Shown here piece after piece: positions 7,659 to 16,548 of a DNA stretch of 23,363 bases. Numbering within the stretch: the first letter of the stretch is position 1; each line of letters opens with the position of its first letter. A program made the translations under genes and the position numbers. The stretch lies in assembly GCA_002297665.1 (NCBI GenBank), contig DBMS01000050.1, positions 1-23,363 on the forward strand. Reading direction: 5' to 3'. The DNA comes from Holophagaceae bacterium UBA692. Lineage in GTDB: Bacteria > Acidobacteriota > Holophagae > Holophagales > Holophagaceae. The notes under the pieces are model-generated. The model was given only the letters and a program-made list of their open reading frames with translations. It searched no databases and was not told the DNA's origin.

Positions 7659-9476
7659 ATGGCTCAGATTCTTGCGGACCGCAGGGATATCGATTTCGTC
7701 CTTCACGAGCAGCTGAAGGTCGAGGCGCTCAGCGCGCACGGCCGGTTCAACGACTTCAGCCGCAAGTCCATCGACCTGATCATCAACGAGGCCCGCAACC
7801 TGGCCGTGAAGGAGATCCTCCCCACCCAGGTGGACGGGGACCGCATCGGGGCCCGCTTCGACCAGGGCAAGGTCCAGGTGCCGCCGTCCTTCCACAAGGC
7901 CTGGAAGGCCCTCCGGGAAGGCGACTGGCTCGCCATGACGGAGGACCCGGACTGGGGCGGCCAGGGCATGCCGCGGGTGGTGGCCACGGCCGCCTCCGAC
8001 TACCTCATGGGGGCCAATTTCGCCTTCATGATGCACGCCGGGCTCACCCACGGGGCCGGCAAGCTCATCGAGACCTTCGGCACGGACGCCCAGAAGCGCC
8101 TCTACCTCAAGAAGCTCTTCACCGGGGAGTGGACGGGCACCATGCTGCTCACCGAACCCGAGGCGGGCTCGGACGTGGGCGCCCTCACCACCACCGCCAC
8201 GCCCAACCCCGACGGCACCTACAGCATCACCGGGAACAAGATCTTCATTTCGGGCGGGGAGCACGACCTCACGCCCAACATCATCCACCCGGTGCTGGCC
8301 CGCATCGAGGGGGCCCCCGCCGGCACCGCGGGCATCTCGCTCTTCGTGGTGCCCAGGATCCGCGTGAACGACGACGGCAGCCTGGGGGAACCCAACGACG
8401 TCGTGTGCACCGGCATCGAGGAGAAGATGGGCATCCACGGCAACGCCACCTGCTCCATCGCCCTGGGCGGCAAGGGCGGGTGCCGGGGCACGCTCCTGGG
8501 CGAGGCCAACAAGGGCATGCGGGCCATGTTCATGATGATGAACGACGCCCGGCTCATGGTGGGCAACCAGGGCCTGTCCTGCGCCAGCCCCTCCTACCTC
8601 TACGCCCTGAACTACGCCCGCACCCGCCTCCAGGGCCGGCACCTGCTCAAGATGATGGACAAGAGCGCGCCCGCCGTGCCCATCATCCAGCACCCCGACG
8701 TGCGCCGGATGCTCATGCTCATGAAGGTCCACGTCGAGGGCATCCGCAGCCTCTTCTACTACCTCGCCCACTGCTCGGACCGCATCGCGGTGTCCGCGGA
8801 TCCGGACGAGAAGGCCCGGCTCCAGGGCATCATCGACTTCCTCATCCCCATCGCCAAGGGCTACGTCACCGAGCGCTGCTTCGACGTGTGCAGCCTGGGC
8901 GTCCAGGTCTACGGCGGCTACGGCTACATCCGCGAATACCCCGTGGAGCAGCTTCTGCGGGACTGCCGGATCACGGCCATCTACGAAGGCACCAACGGCA
9001 TCCAGGCCATGGACCTGCTGGGCCGCAAGCTGGGCCAGAACCAGGGCCGGCCCATCATGGACCTGTTCGATGAGATCCGCGGGACGCTGGCCGCGGCCCG
9101 GGACGCGGACCGCGCCGCGCCCCTGGCCGAGGCCCTCGAGCCCGCCGTCATCCGCCTGGAGGAGGTCGCCCGGCACATGGGCACCACCGCCCTCTACGGG
9201 GACCTGCCCACCGCCGCCGCCCACGCCCACCCCTTCATGGAGGTGTGCGGCGACGTGGTCCTGGGCTGGCAGCTCCTGTGGCGGGCCAGGACGGCGGCCG
9301 AGGCCCTGGCCGCCGGCGCCAAGGAAAAGGACGTCCCCTTCTATGAGGGGCAGATCCGGAGCGCCCAGTTCTTCACCGCGGTGCTCCTGCCCGTGGCCCT
9401 GGGCCGCATGGACGCCATCCTCTCCGGCTGCGCCGTGGCGGTGGAGATCCCCGACGACGCCTTCGGCGGCAAGTGA
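7659..9476 (+). CDS. Acyl-CoA dehydrogenase, long FadE-type with C-terminal extension
   Basis: A 605-residue FAD enzyme that introduces the 2,3-double bond in acyl-CoA, the first oxidation of the cycle. It is longer than the classical ~380-residue dehydrogenases because of the extra C-terminal acyl-CoA-dehydrogenase-like domain typical of the roughly 600-residue bacterial group. Visible motifs are the flavin/substrate loop LLTEPEAGSDVGAL and the C-terminal signature YGGYGYIREYPVEQLLRD. The catalytic base is probably Glu443 in ITAIYEGTNGIQ. The ATG at 7659 follows a GGAG site; the gene lies 48 bp after fadA. Its stop overlaps the next gene as GTGA. Electrons from its FAD would pass to the ETF encoded downstream. 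Chain-length preference is unknown. Confidence 0.94.
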   Translation: MAQILADRRDIDFVLHEQLKVEALSAHGRFNDFSRKSIDLIINEARNLAVKEILPTQVDGDRIGARFDQGKVQVPPSFHKAWKALREGDWLAMTEDPDWGGQGMPRVVATAASDYLMGANFAFMMHAGLTHGAGKLIETFGTDAQKRLYLKKLFTGEWTGTMLLTEPEAGSDVGALTTTATPNPDGTYSITGNKIFISGGEHDLTPNIIHPVLARIEGAPAGTAGISLFVVPRIRVNDDGSLGEPNDVVCTGIEEKMGIHGNATCSIALGGKGGCRGTLLGEANKGMRAMFMMMNDARLMVGNQGLSCASPSYLYALNYARTRLQGRHLLKMMDKSAPAVPIIQHPDVRRMLMLMKVHVEGIRSLFYYLAHCSDRIAVSADPDEKARLQGIIDFLIPIAKGYVTERCFDVCSLGVQVYGGYGYIREYPVEQLLRDCRITAIYEGTNGIQAMDLLGRKLGQNQGRPIMDLFDEIRGTLAAARDADRAAPLAEALEPAVIRLEEVARHMGTTALYGDLPTAAAHAHPFMEVCGDVVLGWQLLWRARTAAEALAAGAKEKDVPFYEGQIRSAQFFTAVLLPVALGRMDAILSGCAVAVEIPDDAFGGK

Positions 9477-11503
9477 CCATGGTCCCCTTCTCGCCGGCCA
9501 CCGCAACCCTGGCGGGCCTCCCCGCCCGGATCCCGTTCCTCCTCATCCCCCTGGCGGGCCTGGCGGTCTTCGCCTGGATCATCCGCCGGCGCCTGGAGCC
9601 CCTGCTCCGCGCCGCGCCGGATCCCCGGCGGGGCCAGACGGGGGCGAGGCTCCGGCTGGTCCTCAAGATCTGGCTCGCCCAGTGGCGCCATCCCCGCTAC
9701 CTGCTGGCGGGGGTCCTGCACATCATCCTCTTCTTCGGCTTCCTGGTCCTGGGCGCGCGCTCGACGCAGCTGGTTTTCCTGGGGTTCATCGACGGGTTCA
9801 CCCTGCCGGGCTTCGGACACGCCTACGACGTGGTCAAGGACTACGCGGCCACGGCCACCTTCGCGGCCGTGGCCATCCTCGCCGTGCGCCGCGCCGCCTT
9901 CAGGCCGGCCCGCTACGCCGTTCCGGCGGACATGGGCAAGGACCACACCCCGGAAGCCCTGCTGATCCTGGGCATGATCCTCACCCTGCTCCTGTCCGAG
10001 AGCCTCTTCGAGGGCAGCCTCCTGGCCGCCACCGGCGGCGCCGCCTCGCCCCTGACCCTGGCCTGGGCCTTCCGGCACGCCCTGGCCTCGACCCCGGCGC
10101 CGGCGCTGGGGCACCTGAACCTGGCCGCCTACGCCATCCACGACCTCACCTTCTTCCTCTTCCTGTGCTTCCTGCCCCTGGGCAAGCACTTCCACGTCAT
10201 CACGTCGCTCTTCAACGTGTTCTGGATGCGGGTGGAGACCGGCAACGTCAAGCCCGTGCGCCACGGGGTCGGCGACGCCCAGCTGGATGAGGTCAAGTCC
10301 TTCGGCGTCAAGAAGTTCGAGGACTTCACCTGGAAGCACATGCTCGACTTCTACAGCTGCGCGGACTGCGGGCGCTGCACGGACCGGTGCCCGGCCAACT
10401 TCGTCAAGCGGCCCCTCTCCCCCCGCTTCATCAGCATCAAGGCCCGGGACTACGCCTTCGCCCACTATCCCCTGCTGGGCGAGGCGGTGGAAGGCAAGCC
10501 CCTGGTGGGCAGCATCTTCAGCGAGGACGAGATCTGGAGCTGCACCACCTGCGGCGCCTGCGAGGAGGAATGCCCCCTGGGCATCGAGTACCTGGACAAG
10601 ATCGTGGACCTGCGCCGGGGCATGGTGGACGAGGGCCTCGTGCCCCAGTCCATGCAGAAGCCCCTGGGCGCCCTGGAGAAGCGCGGCAACCCCTGGGGCA
10701 AGCTGGAGAAGAAGCGCGCCGACTGGGCCGCGGACGCGGGCGTGGCCGTCAAGCAGGTGGACGCCGGCGACACCGCCCCGACCCTCTACTTCGTGGACAG
10801 CATCAGCAGCTACGACGACCGCATGCAGAAGATCGCCCAGGCCTCGGCCCGCATCCTGGCCAAGGCCGAGGTGGACTTCGTGGTGCTGGGCAAGGAGGAG
10901 AAGGACAGCGGCCACGACGTCAGGCGCTTCGGGGAGGAGATGCTCTTCCAGAGCCTGAAGGACCACAACACCGAAGGCATCCGCGCCTCCCAGGCCACCC
11001 GCATCGTCACCAACGACCCCCACGCCCTCAACGCCCTCAAGCACGACTACCCCGGGATCCCGCCCGTGCAGCACATGAGCGAGCTCATCGCCGCCGGCCT
11101 CGAGAGCGGCAAGCTGCGGATGCGGGCGCCCGCCGACGGCCGCACCTACACCTACCACGACCCCTGCTACCTGGGCCGCCACAACGGCGTCTACGACCCG
11201 CCCCGGCAGGCCCTGGACGCCATCCCCGGCCTCAAGCGCGTGGAGATGGAGGGCAACTGCCGGGACCGCTCCTTCTGCTGCGGCGGGGGCGGCCTCATGC
11301 TCTTCTACGAGCCCCACGAGGAGCAGCGCATGGGCGTGGTGCGGGTGGAGATGGCCCGCAAGGCCGGAGCCGACGTCATCGTCACCGCGTGCCCCTACTG
11401 CCTCACCAACATCGAGGACGCCATCAAGGTGGCCGGCCTCGAAGGCAAGATGGAAGCCATCGACCTGTGCGAGCTGGTCGACGGCCACCTCGAGAACGAC
11501 TGA
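9473..11503 (+). CDS. Membrane heme b / Fe-S ETF:menaquinone oxidoreductase (EMO type, CCG-domain protein)
   Basis: A 676-residue membrane protein that most probably passes electrons from reduced ETF to menaquinone. The N-terminal ~245 residues contain about five or six hydrophobic helices (first at about 18-39) with candidate heme b ligands His83, His223, His239 and His241, like a NarI-type cytochrome b. Two ferredoxin-like clusters follow: CxxCxxCxxxCP at Cys296/299/302/306 and again at Cys357/360/363/367. The C-terminal half is a pair of CCG (DUF224, HdrB-like) domains. The second is intact (Cys565, Cys602-Cys603-Gly, Cys640/643), but the first lacks its cysteines. The position between acyl-CoA dehydrogenase and etfBA strongly supports the role. 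The GTG at 9473 overlaps the upstream stop; ATG at 9479 is the alternative start, and neither has a strong Shine-Dalgarno. Exact quinone and cluster content are inferred. Confidence 0.88.
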   Translation: MTMVPFSPATATLAGLPARIPFLLIPLAGLAVFAWIIRRRLEPLLRAAPDPRRGQTGARLRLVLKIWLAQWRHPRYLLAGVLHIILFFGFLVLGARSTQLVFLGFIDGFTLPGFGHAYDVVKDYAATATFAAVAILAVRRAAFRPARYAVPADMGKDHTPEALLILGMILTLLLSESLFEGSLLAATGGAASPLTLAWAFRHALASTPAPALGHLNLAAYAIHDLTFFLFLCFLPLGKHFHVITSLFNVFWMRVETGNVKPVRHGVGDAQLDEVKSFGVKKFEDFTWKHMLDFYSCADCGRCTDRCPANFVKRPLSPRFISIKARDYAFAHYPLLGEAVEGKPLVGSIFSEDEIWSCTTCGACEEECPLGIEYLDKIVDLRRGMVDEGLVPQSMQKPLGALEKRGNPWGKLEKKRADWAADAGVAVKQVDAGDTAPTLYFVDSISSYDDRMQKIAQASARILAKAEVDFVVLGKEEKDSGHDVRRFGEEMLFQSLKDHNTEGIRASQATRIVTNDPHALNALKHDYPGIPPVQHMSELIAAGLESGKLRMRAPADGRTYTYHDPCYLGRHNGVYDPPRQALDAIPGLKRVEMEGNCRDRSFCCGGGGLMLFYEPHEEQRMGVVRVEMARKAGADVIVTACPYCLTNIEDAIKVAGLEGKMEAIDLCELVDGHLEND

Positions 11504-11518
11504 CCCCGGAGGAACGGA

Positions 11519-12286
11519 ATGGAGATCCTGGTTTGCGTGAAACGCGTTCCCGACGCCGCGGAGAACGAGATCGCCGTGGAGGGCGGCGCCCTTCGCGGCG
11601 ACGACCTCGTGTATTCGGTGAACGAATGGGACAACTATGCGGTGGAGGAGGCCATCCAGATCGTCGAGAGGGAGGGCGGCAGCGTCACCGTCGTTACCGT
11701 GGGCGACGGGGAGTCCGAGGAGGTGCTGCGCCGCGAGATGGCCATGGGCGCCAACCAGGGCCTGCTCCTCTCGGACCCGGCCTTCGCCGGCGCCGACGGC
11801 CTGGGCCTGGCCACGGTCCTGGCCGCCGCCGTGCGCAGGGGCGCCTACGACCTGGTCCTCACCGGGGCCCAGGCCGACGACGGCGCCGCCCAGGTGGGCG
11901 GGATGCTGGCGGCCATCCTGGATTGGCCCTTCGCGTCCCTCGTCAACAGCATCGAGGCGCAGGGGGGCCTCCTGCGCGTGGGCCGCGAGATCGAAGGGGG
12001 CGCCCAGGAGGTGAGCGAGATCGACCTGCCCTGCGTGCTCTCCATCCAGACCGGCATCAACGAGCCCCGGTACGTGGGCCTCCGGGGCATCCGCAAGGTG
12101 GCCTCCGTGGAGCTGCCCGTGCTGGACGCCGCCGCCCTGGGCGTGGCGCCGGCGCCCGCCAGGGTCCGCCGCATCGACTACTTCGTGCCGCCGGCGGGGG
12201 CCGGCGCGGACATGCTCACCGGGTCCACGGCCGAACTGGCCGGGCAGCTGGTGGAGCTCCTGAAGGCCAAGGGAGGGCTCAAGTGA
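11519..12286 (+). CDS. etfB: Electron transfer flavoprotein beta subunit EtfB
   Basis: A 255-residue EtfB of normal family length; it forms the soluble ETF heterodimer with EtfA and accepts electrons from acyl-CoA dehydrogenase. The N-terminus MEILVCVKRVPD is the typical first beta strand. The segment REIEGGAQEVSEIDLPCVLS followed by IQTGINEPRY is the classic EtfB signature around the nucleotide-binding region. An excellent GGAGGA Shine-Dalgarno (11508-11513) sits 5 nt before the ATG, 15 bp after the oxidoreductase stop. Its stop overlaps the etfA start as TGATG. Adjacency to the membrane oxidoreductase suggests the partner for electron exit. Nothing in the sequence demonstrates electron bifurcation. 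Confidence 0.94.
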   Translation: MEILVCVKRVPDAAENEIAVEGGALRGDDLVYSVNEWDNYAVEEAIQIVEREGGSVTVVTVGDGESEEVLRREMAMGANQGLLLSDPAFAGADGLGLATVLAAAVRRGAYDLVLTGAQADDGAAQVGGMLAAILDWPFASLVNSIEAQGGLLRVGREIEGGAQEVSEIDLPCVLSIQTGINEPRYVGLRGIRKVASVELPVLDAAALGVAPAPARVRRIDYFVPPAGAGADMLTGSTAELAGQLVELLKAKGGLK

Positions 12287-13257
12287 TGGACAACGTCTTC
12301 GCATACCTGGCCCACGCCGGCGGCAAGCTGGACGACTCCGCCCTGGAGCTCCTGGGAGCCGCCCGCACCCTCTTCCCCGGCGCCGCCCCCGTCGCCCTGG
12401 CGGCGGGCTCCGGCGCCTCCCTGGACGCCGCCTGCCAGGAGGCCGCGGCTTCCTTCGCCGAGGTGTGGAAGTTCGACCAGGAGGTCCTGGCCTACCCCAA
12501 CGCCGAGCTCCTCCGGCCCCTCCTGGCCCGCGTCCTGCCCCCGGGCGCCATCGTGCTCCTGCCCCACAGCACCCTGGGCATGGACCTGGGACCCGGGCTC
12601 TCCGTGAAGCTGGGCGCGGCCTACCTGCCCGACGTGGTGGACGGCTCCGCCGCAGCGGGCATGACCCTCGAGGCCGTGCGCCAGGAATTCAGCGGCCAGG
12701 CCTCGGCCCACGTGACCTGCGACCTGTCCGCGGGCGCCGTGGTCACCCTGCGTTCCGGGGCCTTCAAGGCCGACGCGTCCCGGTCGGCGGCGGGCCGGAT
12801 CGTGGACCGCTCCCCCGACGCCGCGGGCCTCGCCGCGCGCCGGCGCTTCGTCAAGCTGGTGCAGGCCGAGGCCGGGGACATCGACATCACCCGCGAGGAG
12901 GTGCTGGTGTCGGTGGGACGGGGCATCGGGGACAAGGAGAACATCGCCCTGGTGGAGGAACTGGCCGGGGCCATGGGCGCGGCCCTGTGCTGCTCCCGCC
13001 CCATCGTGGACGCCAAGTGGCTGGAGAAGCCCCGCCAGGTGGGCACCTCGGGCCAGACCGTCAAGCCCAGGGTCTACCTGGCCCTGGGCATCAGCGGCTC
13101 CTTCCAGCACCTGGGCGGCATCAAGGGCAGCCCCTTCCTGGTGGCCGTGAACAAGAACCCCAAGGCCCCCATCTTCCAGGCCGCAAGCGTGGGCGTCGTG
13201 GCGGATCTGCTGGAGCTGGTGCCGGCGTTGACGGAGGCGATCCGGAAGGGGCGCTGA
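12286..13257 (+). CDS. etfA: Electron transfer flavoprotein alpha subunit EtfA
   Basis: A 323-residue EtfA, which holds the FAD that shuttles electrons. The C-terminal FAD domain shows VSVGRGIGDKEN, then GTSGQTVKPRVYLALGISGS, QHLGGIKGS and NKNPKAPIFQAASVGVVADL. These match the conserved EtfA FAD-binding signature in order and spacing. The ATG at 12286 shares its A with the etfB stop codon, so translation is probably coupled. This is the last gene of the six-gene fad/emo/etf run; 99 bp separate it from the next gene. I see no clear T-tract terminator after it. Confidence 0.94.
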   Translation: MDNVFAYLAHAGGKLDDSALELLGAARTLFPGAAPVALAAGSGASLDAACQEAAASFAEVWKFDQEVLAYPNAELLRPLLARVLPPGAIVLLPHSTLGMDLGPGLSVKLGAAYLPDVVDGSAAAGMTLEAVRQEFSGQASAHVTCDLSAGAVVTLRSGAFKADASRSAAGRIVDRSPDAAGLAARRRFVKLVQAEAGDIDITREEVLVSVGRGIGDKENIALVEELAGAMGAALCCSRPIVDAKWLEKPRQVGTSGQTVKPRVYLALGISGSFQHLGGIKGSPFLVAVNKNPKAPIFQAASVGVVADLLELVPALTEAIRKGR

Positions 13258-13325
13258 TCCGACCTTCCCGGCGGGGGCGTTGGGCCGGCCCGGACTCCCT
13301 GGAATGCATCGAGTTTCGAGGTAAG

Positions 13326-13346
13326 ATGGGGGGACCCCACCCCCAT
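13326..13346 (+). repeat. Hairpin immediately before the protease Shine-Dalgarno
   Basis: atggggg (13326-13332) and cccccat (13340-13346) form a perfect 7-bp stem with a 7-nt loop. It ends one base before the GGAGG ribosome site at 13348-13352, so the folded leader could affect translation of the Tricorn-like gene. It has no T-tract and is not a convincing terminator. Confidence 0.4.
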
Positions 13347-13356
13347 CGGAGGCTCG

Positions 13357-16300
13357 ATGCGCCCCAACCTCTGCCACGCCCTCGTACTGGCCCCCTCCCT
13401 GCTCCTGGGGCAGAGCGACCTGCCCCGGTTCGTGACCCATCCCCACATCCACGGCGACCAGGTGGTCTTCACCTACGAGGGCGACCTCTGGACCGGGACC
13501 GTCAAGGGCGGCCCGGCCCGGCGGCTCACGAGCCATCCGGGCGAGGAGTTCGCGGCGCGCTTCAGCCCGGACGGGAAGTGGCTGGCCTTCACCGGCCAGT
13601 ACGACGGGGGCAGCAACGTGTACTTGATGCCCGCGGGAGGCGGGACGCCCCGGCGCCTCACCTGGCGGGGAGCCTGCACCGTCCAGGGCTGGACCCCGGA
13701 CGGAGCGCGGATTCTCTACCGGGCCGCGGTGCAGGGCGACTGCAACCCCATGACCCAGATGTGGACGGTGGATCTCCAGGGCAACGAGCCCCAGGCCCTG
13801 CCGCTTGGCAAGACCGCATTCCAGGCCGCCATCTCCCCCGACGGATCGAAGGTGCTCTTCAACCCCACGGGCAACGAGGACTACTACTGGAAGCGGTACA
13901 AGGGCGGGATGCACGCGGAGCTCTGGCTGGAGGACGTGAAGGCCGGAACCTGGCGGCGGGTCACCGATCATCCCGGCAAGAGCGCCTACCCCATGTGGAC
14001 GGCCCAGGGCGGCGTCCTCTTCCTCTCCGACCGCAGCGAAGGGGGCTTCTCCAACCTGCACGCCCTCGACCTGGCCACCGGGGCCGCGAAGGCGCTGACG
14101 TCCTACAGGGACTTCGACGTGCAGTGGCCGGCCACCGACGGGCGCAGGGTCGTCTTCGTCAAGGGGGGCTTCCTCCACCTCCTGGACCCCGCCACGGGAG
14201 AGGCCCGCCGCCTCGAGGTCACGGCGCCCACCGACGGCTGGCGCGCCGGCCCCCGCACCATCAACGCCAAGGACTACATCCAGTCGGTGCGCCTGGCCCC
14301 GGGGGGGAAAACCCTCCTCCTGGAAGCCCGGGGCGAGCTGTTCTCGCTTCCCGCCGACGCCGCCGGATCCCCCCGGAACCTCACCGGGACGCCCGGCGTC
14401 CGCGAACGCTTCCCCGAGGTATCGCCGGACGGCAAGCGCGTCGCCTACCTTTCCGACGCCAGCGGCGAGTACGACCTCTACGTCCGCCCCGCCGAGGGGG
14501 GCCCCGCCACGCGCCTGGCCACGGGCCTGGCCACCACGCTCTACCACCTCTCCTGGAGCCCCGACGGCCAGAAGCTGATGTTCGGCGACAAGAGTTTCTC
14601 CCTCTACGTCATGGACGTGGCCACCGCCAGGCTCGAGCGCATCGACGGTTCGGCCAACCTCAAGAACGACGAGTTCACCTGGGAGGTGGCCGACTACGCC
14701 TGGGCCCCCGACTCCACCTGGATCGCCTACTCCTACCCCGAGGCCAACCGCAACAACCGCATCTGGCTCTACAACCTCAAGACCAGGCAGAAGGTCGCGC
14801 TCACCGACGGGTTCTTCGATTCCCTCAATCCCTGCTTCGACCTGGACGGGACCACCCTCTACTACCTGAGCTACAACAATTTCCAGGTGCGCCTCGACGC
14901 CGGCGAGATGAACGCCATCGAGCCCAACCCGGTCCAGGTCATGGCCGTCCGTCTTCGGGAAAACGAGGCGGGGCCTTTCCGCATCGACGTGGACGGACTG
15001 GGCGGCCGCACCTCGCTGCTGCCCCTCAAACCCGGCAACATCTTCCACCTCAAGGCCGGCAAGGGCCTCGTGGGGTATTCCACGGTGGAAGGCTGGGACG
15101 ACTCCGTGGTGGAGGAGGTCTTCAGGCCGCGCGGCCAGACCAAGTGGCAGATGCACTTCTTCGAGACCGGGCCGAAGAAGGAGACCGTCCTGCCCGACCC
15201 CGTCGCCGAGTGGGGCTTCTCCCCCGACGGCGCCAGCCTCTATGTCCGCAGGGCCGACGCCGTCCATGCGGGCCCCGTCCAGGCCGTCCTGGCCACCAAG
15301 GCGCTGCCCGAGCGCATCAACCTGGACCGGCTGGCCCTCACGGTGGTCCCCCGGGAGGAATGGAAGCAGATCTTCGAGGACGCCTGGCGCTGGTACCGGG
15401 ACTTCTTCTACGACGCCAACATGCACGGCCGGGACTGGAAGGCCGACCATGACCGCTACGCCCAGTGGCTGCCCCAGCTCACCAGCCGGGAGGACCTCAA
15501 CTGGCTGCTGAGCCAGATGGTGGGCGACCTGTGCGTGAGCCACACCTACGTGAGCGGCGGCGACCGCGGACCCGTCCCCGCTCCCGGCCCCACGCGCACC
15601 GCGGGCCTCCTGGGCGCGGACCTGGCGGCGGAGGGCGGCCTCTACCGCTTCACGAGGATCCTGGGCCCCACGCCCTACGCACCTGCGTTGAAGGGGCCCC
15701 TGGCCGGGAAGGTGAAGGAGGGCGAGTACCTCATCGCCATCGACGGCACGCCCCTCAAGGCCCCGGAAGCCGTCTTCGAACACCTCCAGGTGGTTCCCGG
15801 CCAGAAGGTCGTGCTCACCGTCAACGCGCGGCCCGTGGCCGCCGGGGCCCGGACCGTGGAAGTCGAGCCCATCGCCAACGAGTTCCCCCTACGGTACGAA
15901 CGCTGGATCGCCGACAACGTCGCCACCGTGGAGAGGCTCTCCGGGGGCCAGCTGGGCTACCTGCACCTGTCCGCCATGGGCGCGTCGAACATCGGCCAGT
16001 TCGACAAGTTCTGGCGGGCCTTCCGGTACCGCAAGGGCATCGTGGTGGACGTGCGCGGCAACCACGGGGGCTGGACCGAGTACTTCATGGCCGCCAAGCT
16101 GGAGAACCACCAGGTCGGCTTCAACGTCCTGCGCGGCATGACCCCCTTCCGGGTGCCCAACACCGCCTCCGACGGCCGCTACGTGTTCCTGAGCAACGAG
16201 CAGAACGGCAGCGACGGCGAAGCCTTCCTCAGCCACGTGAAGGCCCGGAACCTGGGCCCCGTCGTCGGCGTCCCCAGCTGGGGCGGCCTGGTGGGCATCA

Positions 16301-16548
16301 TCAACACCCAGCTCACCCTGGACGGCGGCCGCGTGGAGCAGTCCAACAACGCCTTCTACGGCAAGGAGGGCAAGTGGTGGGTGGAAAACGAAGGCGCCAT
16401 CCCCGACATCCGCGTGGAGAACGACCCCGCCAGCTTCCTGGCCGGCCATGACCGGCAGCTGGAGGTGGGGGTGGCGACGCTCCTGCAGCGGATCAAGGAG
16501 AGCCCCACCCCCGCGTTCCCGCCGATCCCAGCCTATCCCGTGAAATAA
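13357..16548 (+). CDS. Tricorn-like protease (S41 family), exported
   Basis: A 1063-residue homologue of the archaeal Tricorn protease, a large peptidase that trims oligopeptides. About residues 25-665 hold beta-propeller repeats of the TolB/WD type (repeated SPDGK and SPDG turns). A helical segment starts near residue 667 (EEWKQIFEDAWRWYRDF), a PDZ domain lies around 757-830, and the S41 core runs to the end. Tricorn's catalytic set is conserved: Ser728-His729 (VSHTYV), nucleophile Ser952 with Asp953 (NGSDGE) and Glu1010 (WWVENEG). The 58-residue Ser-to-Glu spacing equals that of Tricorn (965/1023). The N-terminus (MRPNLCHALVLAPSLLLGQS) looks like a signal peptide, so it is probably periplasmic, unlike the cytosolic archaeal enzyme. 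GGAGG at 13348 supports the ATG. Likely monocistronic; physiological substrates unknown. Confidence 0.92.
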   Translation: MRPNLCHALVLAPSLLLGQSDLPRFVTHPHIHGDQVVFTYEGDLWTGTVKGGPARRLTSHPGEEFAARFSPDGKWLAFTGQYDGGSNVYLMPAGGGTPRRLTWRGACTVQGWTPDGARILYRAAVQGDCNPMTQMWTVDLQGNEPQALPLGKTAFQAAISPDGSKVLFNPTGNEDYYWKRYKGGMHAELWLEDVKAGTWRRVTDHPGKSAYPMWTAQGGVLFLSDRSEGGFSNLHALDLATGAAKALTSYRDFDVQWPATDGRRVVFVKGGFLHLLDPATGEARRLEVTAPTDGWRAGPRTINAKDYIQSVRLAPGGKTLLLEARGELFSLPADAAGSPRNLTGTPGVRERFPEVSPDGKRVAYLSDASGEYDLYVRPAEGGPATRLATGLATTLYHLSWSPDGQKLMFGDKSFSLYVMDVATARLERIDGSANLKNDEFTWEVADYAWAPDSTWIAYSYPEANRNNRIWLYNLKTRQKVALTDGFFDSLNPCFDLDGTTLYYLSYNNFQVRLDAGEMNAIEPNPVQVMAVRLRENEAGPFRIDVDGLGGRTSLLPLKPGNIFHLKAGKGLVGYSTVEGWDDSVVEEVFRPRGQTKWQMHFFETGPKKETVLPDPVAEWGFSPDGASLYVRRADAVHAGPVQAVLATKALPERINLDRLALTVVPREEWKQIFEDAWRWYRDFFYDANMHGRDWKADHDRYAQWLPQLTSREDLNWLLSQMVGDLCVSHTYVSGGDRGPVPAPGPTRTAGLLGADLAAEGGLYRFTRILGPTPYAPALKGPLAGKVKEGEYLIAIDGTPLKAPEAVFEHLQVVPGQKVVLTVNARPVAAGARTVEVEPIANEFPLRYERWIADNVATVERLSGGQLGYLHLSAMGASNIGQFDKFWRAFRYRKGIVVDVRGNHGGWTEYFMAAKLENHQVGFNVLRGMTPFRVPNTASDGRYVFLSNEQNGSDGEAFLSHVKARNLGPVVGVPSWGGLVGIINTQLTLDGGRVEQSNNAFYGKEGKWWVENEGAIPDIRVENDPASFLAGHDRQLEVGVATLLQRIKESPTPAFPPIPAYPVK

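Noticed and set aside
13258..13320. Possible terminator after etfA around the gggccggccc palindrome
   Set aside because: The palindrome is short with no loop room and no T-tract follows, so I cannot support an intrinsic terminator.
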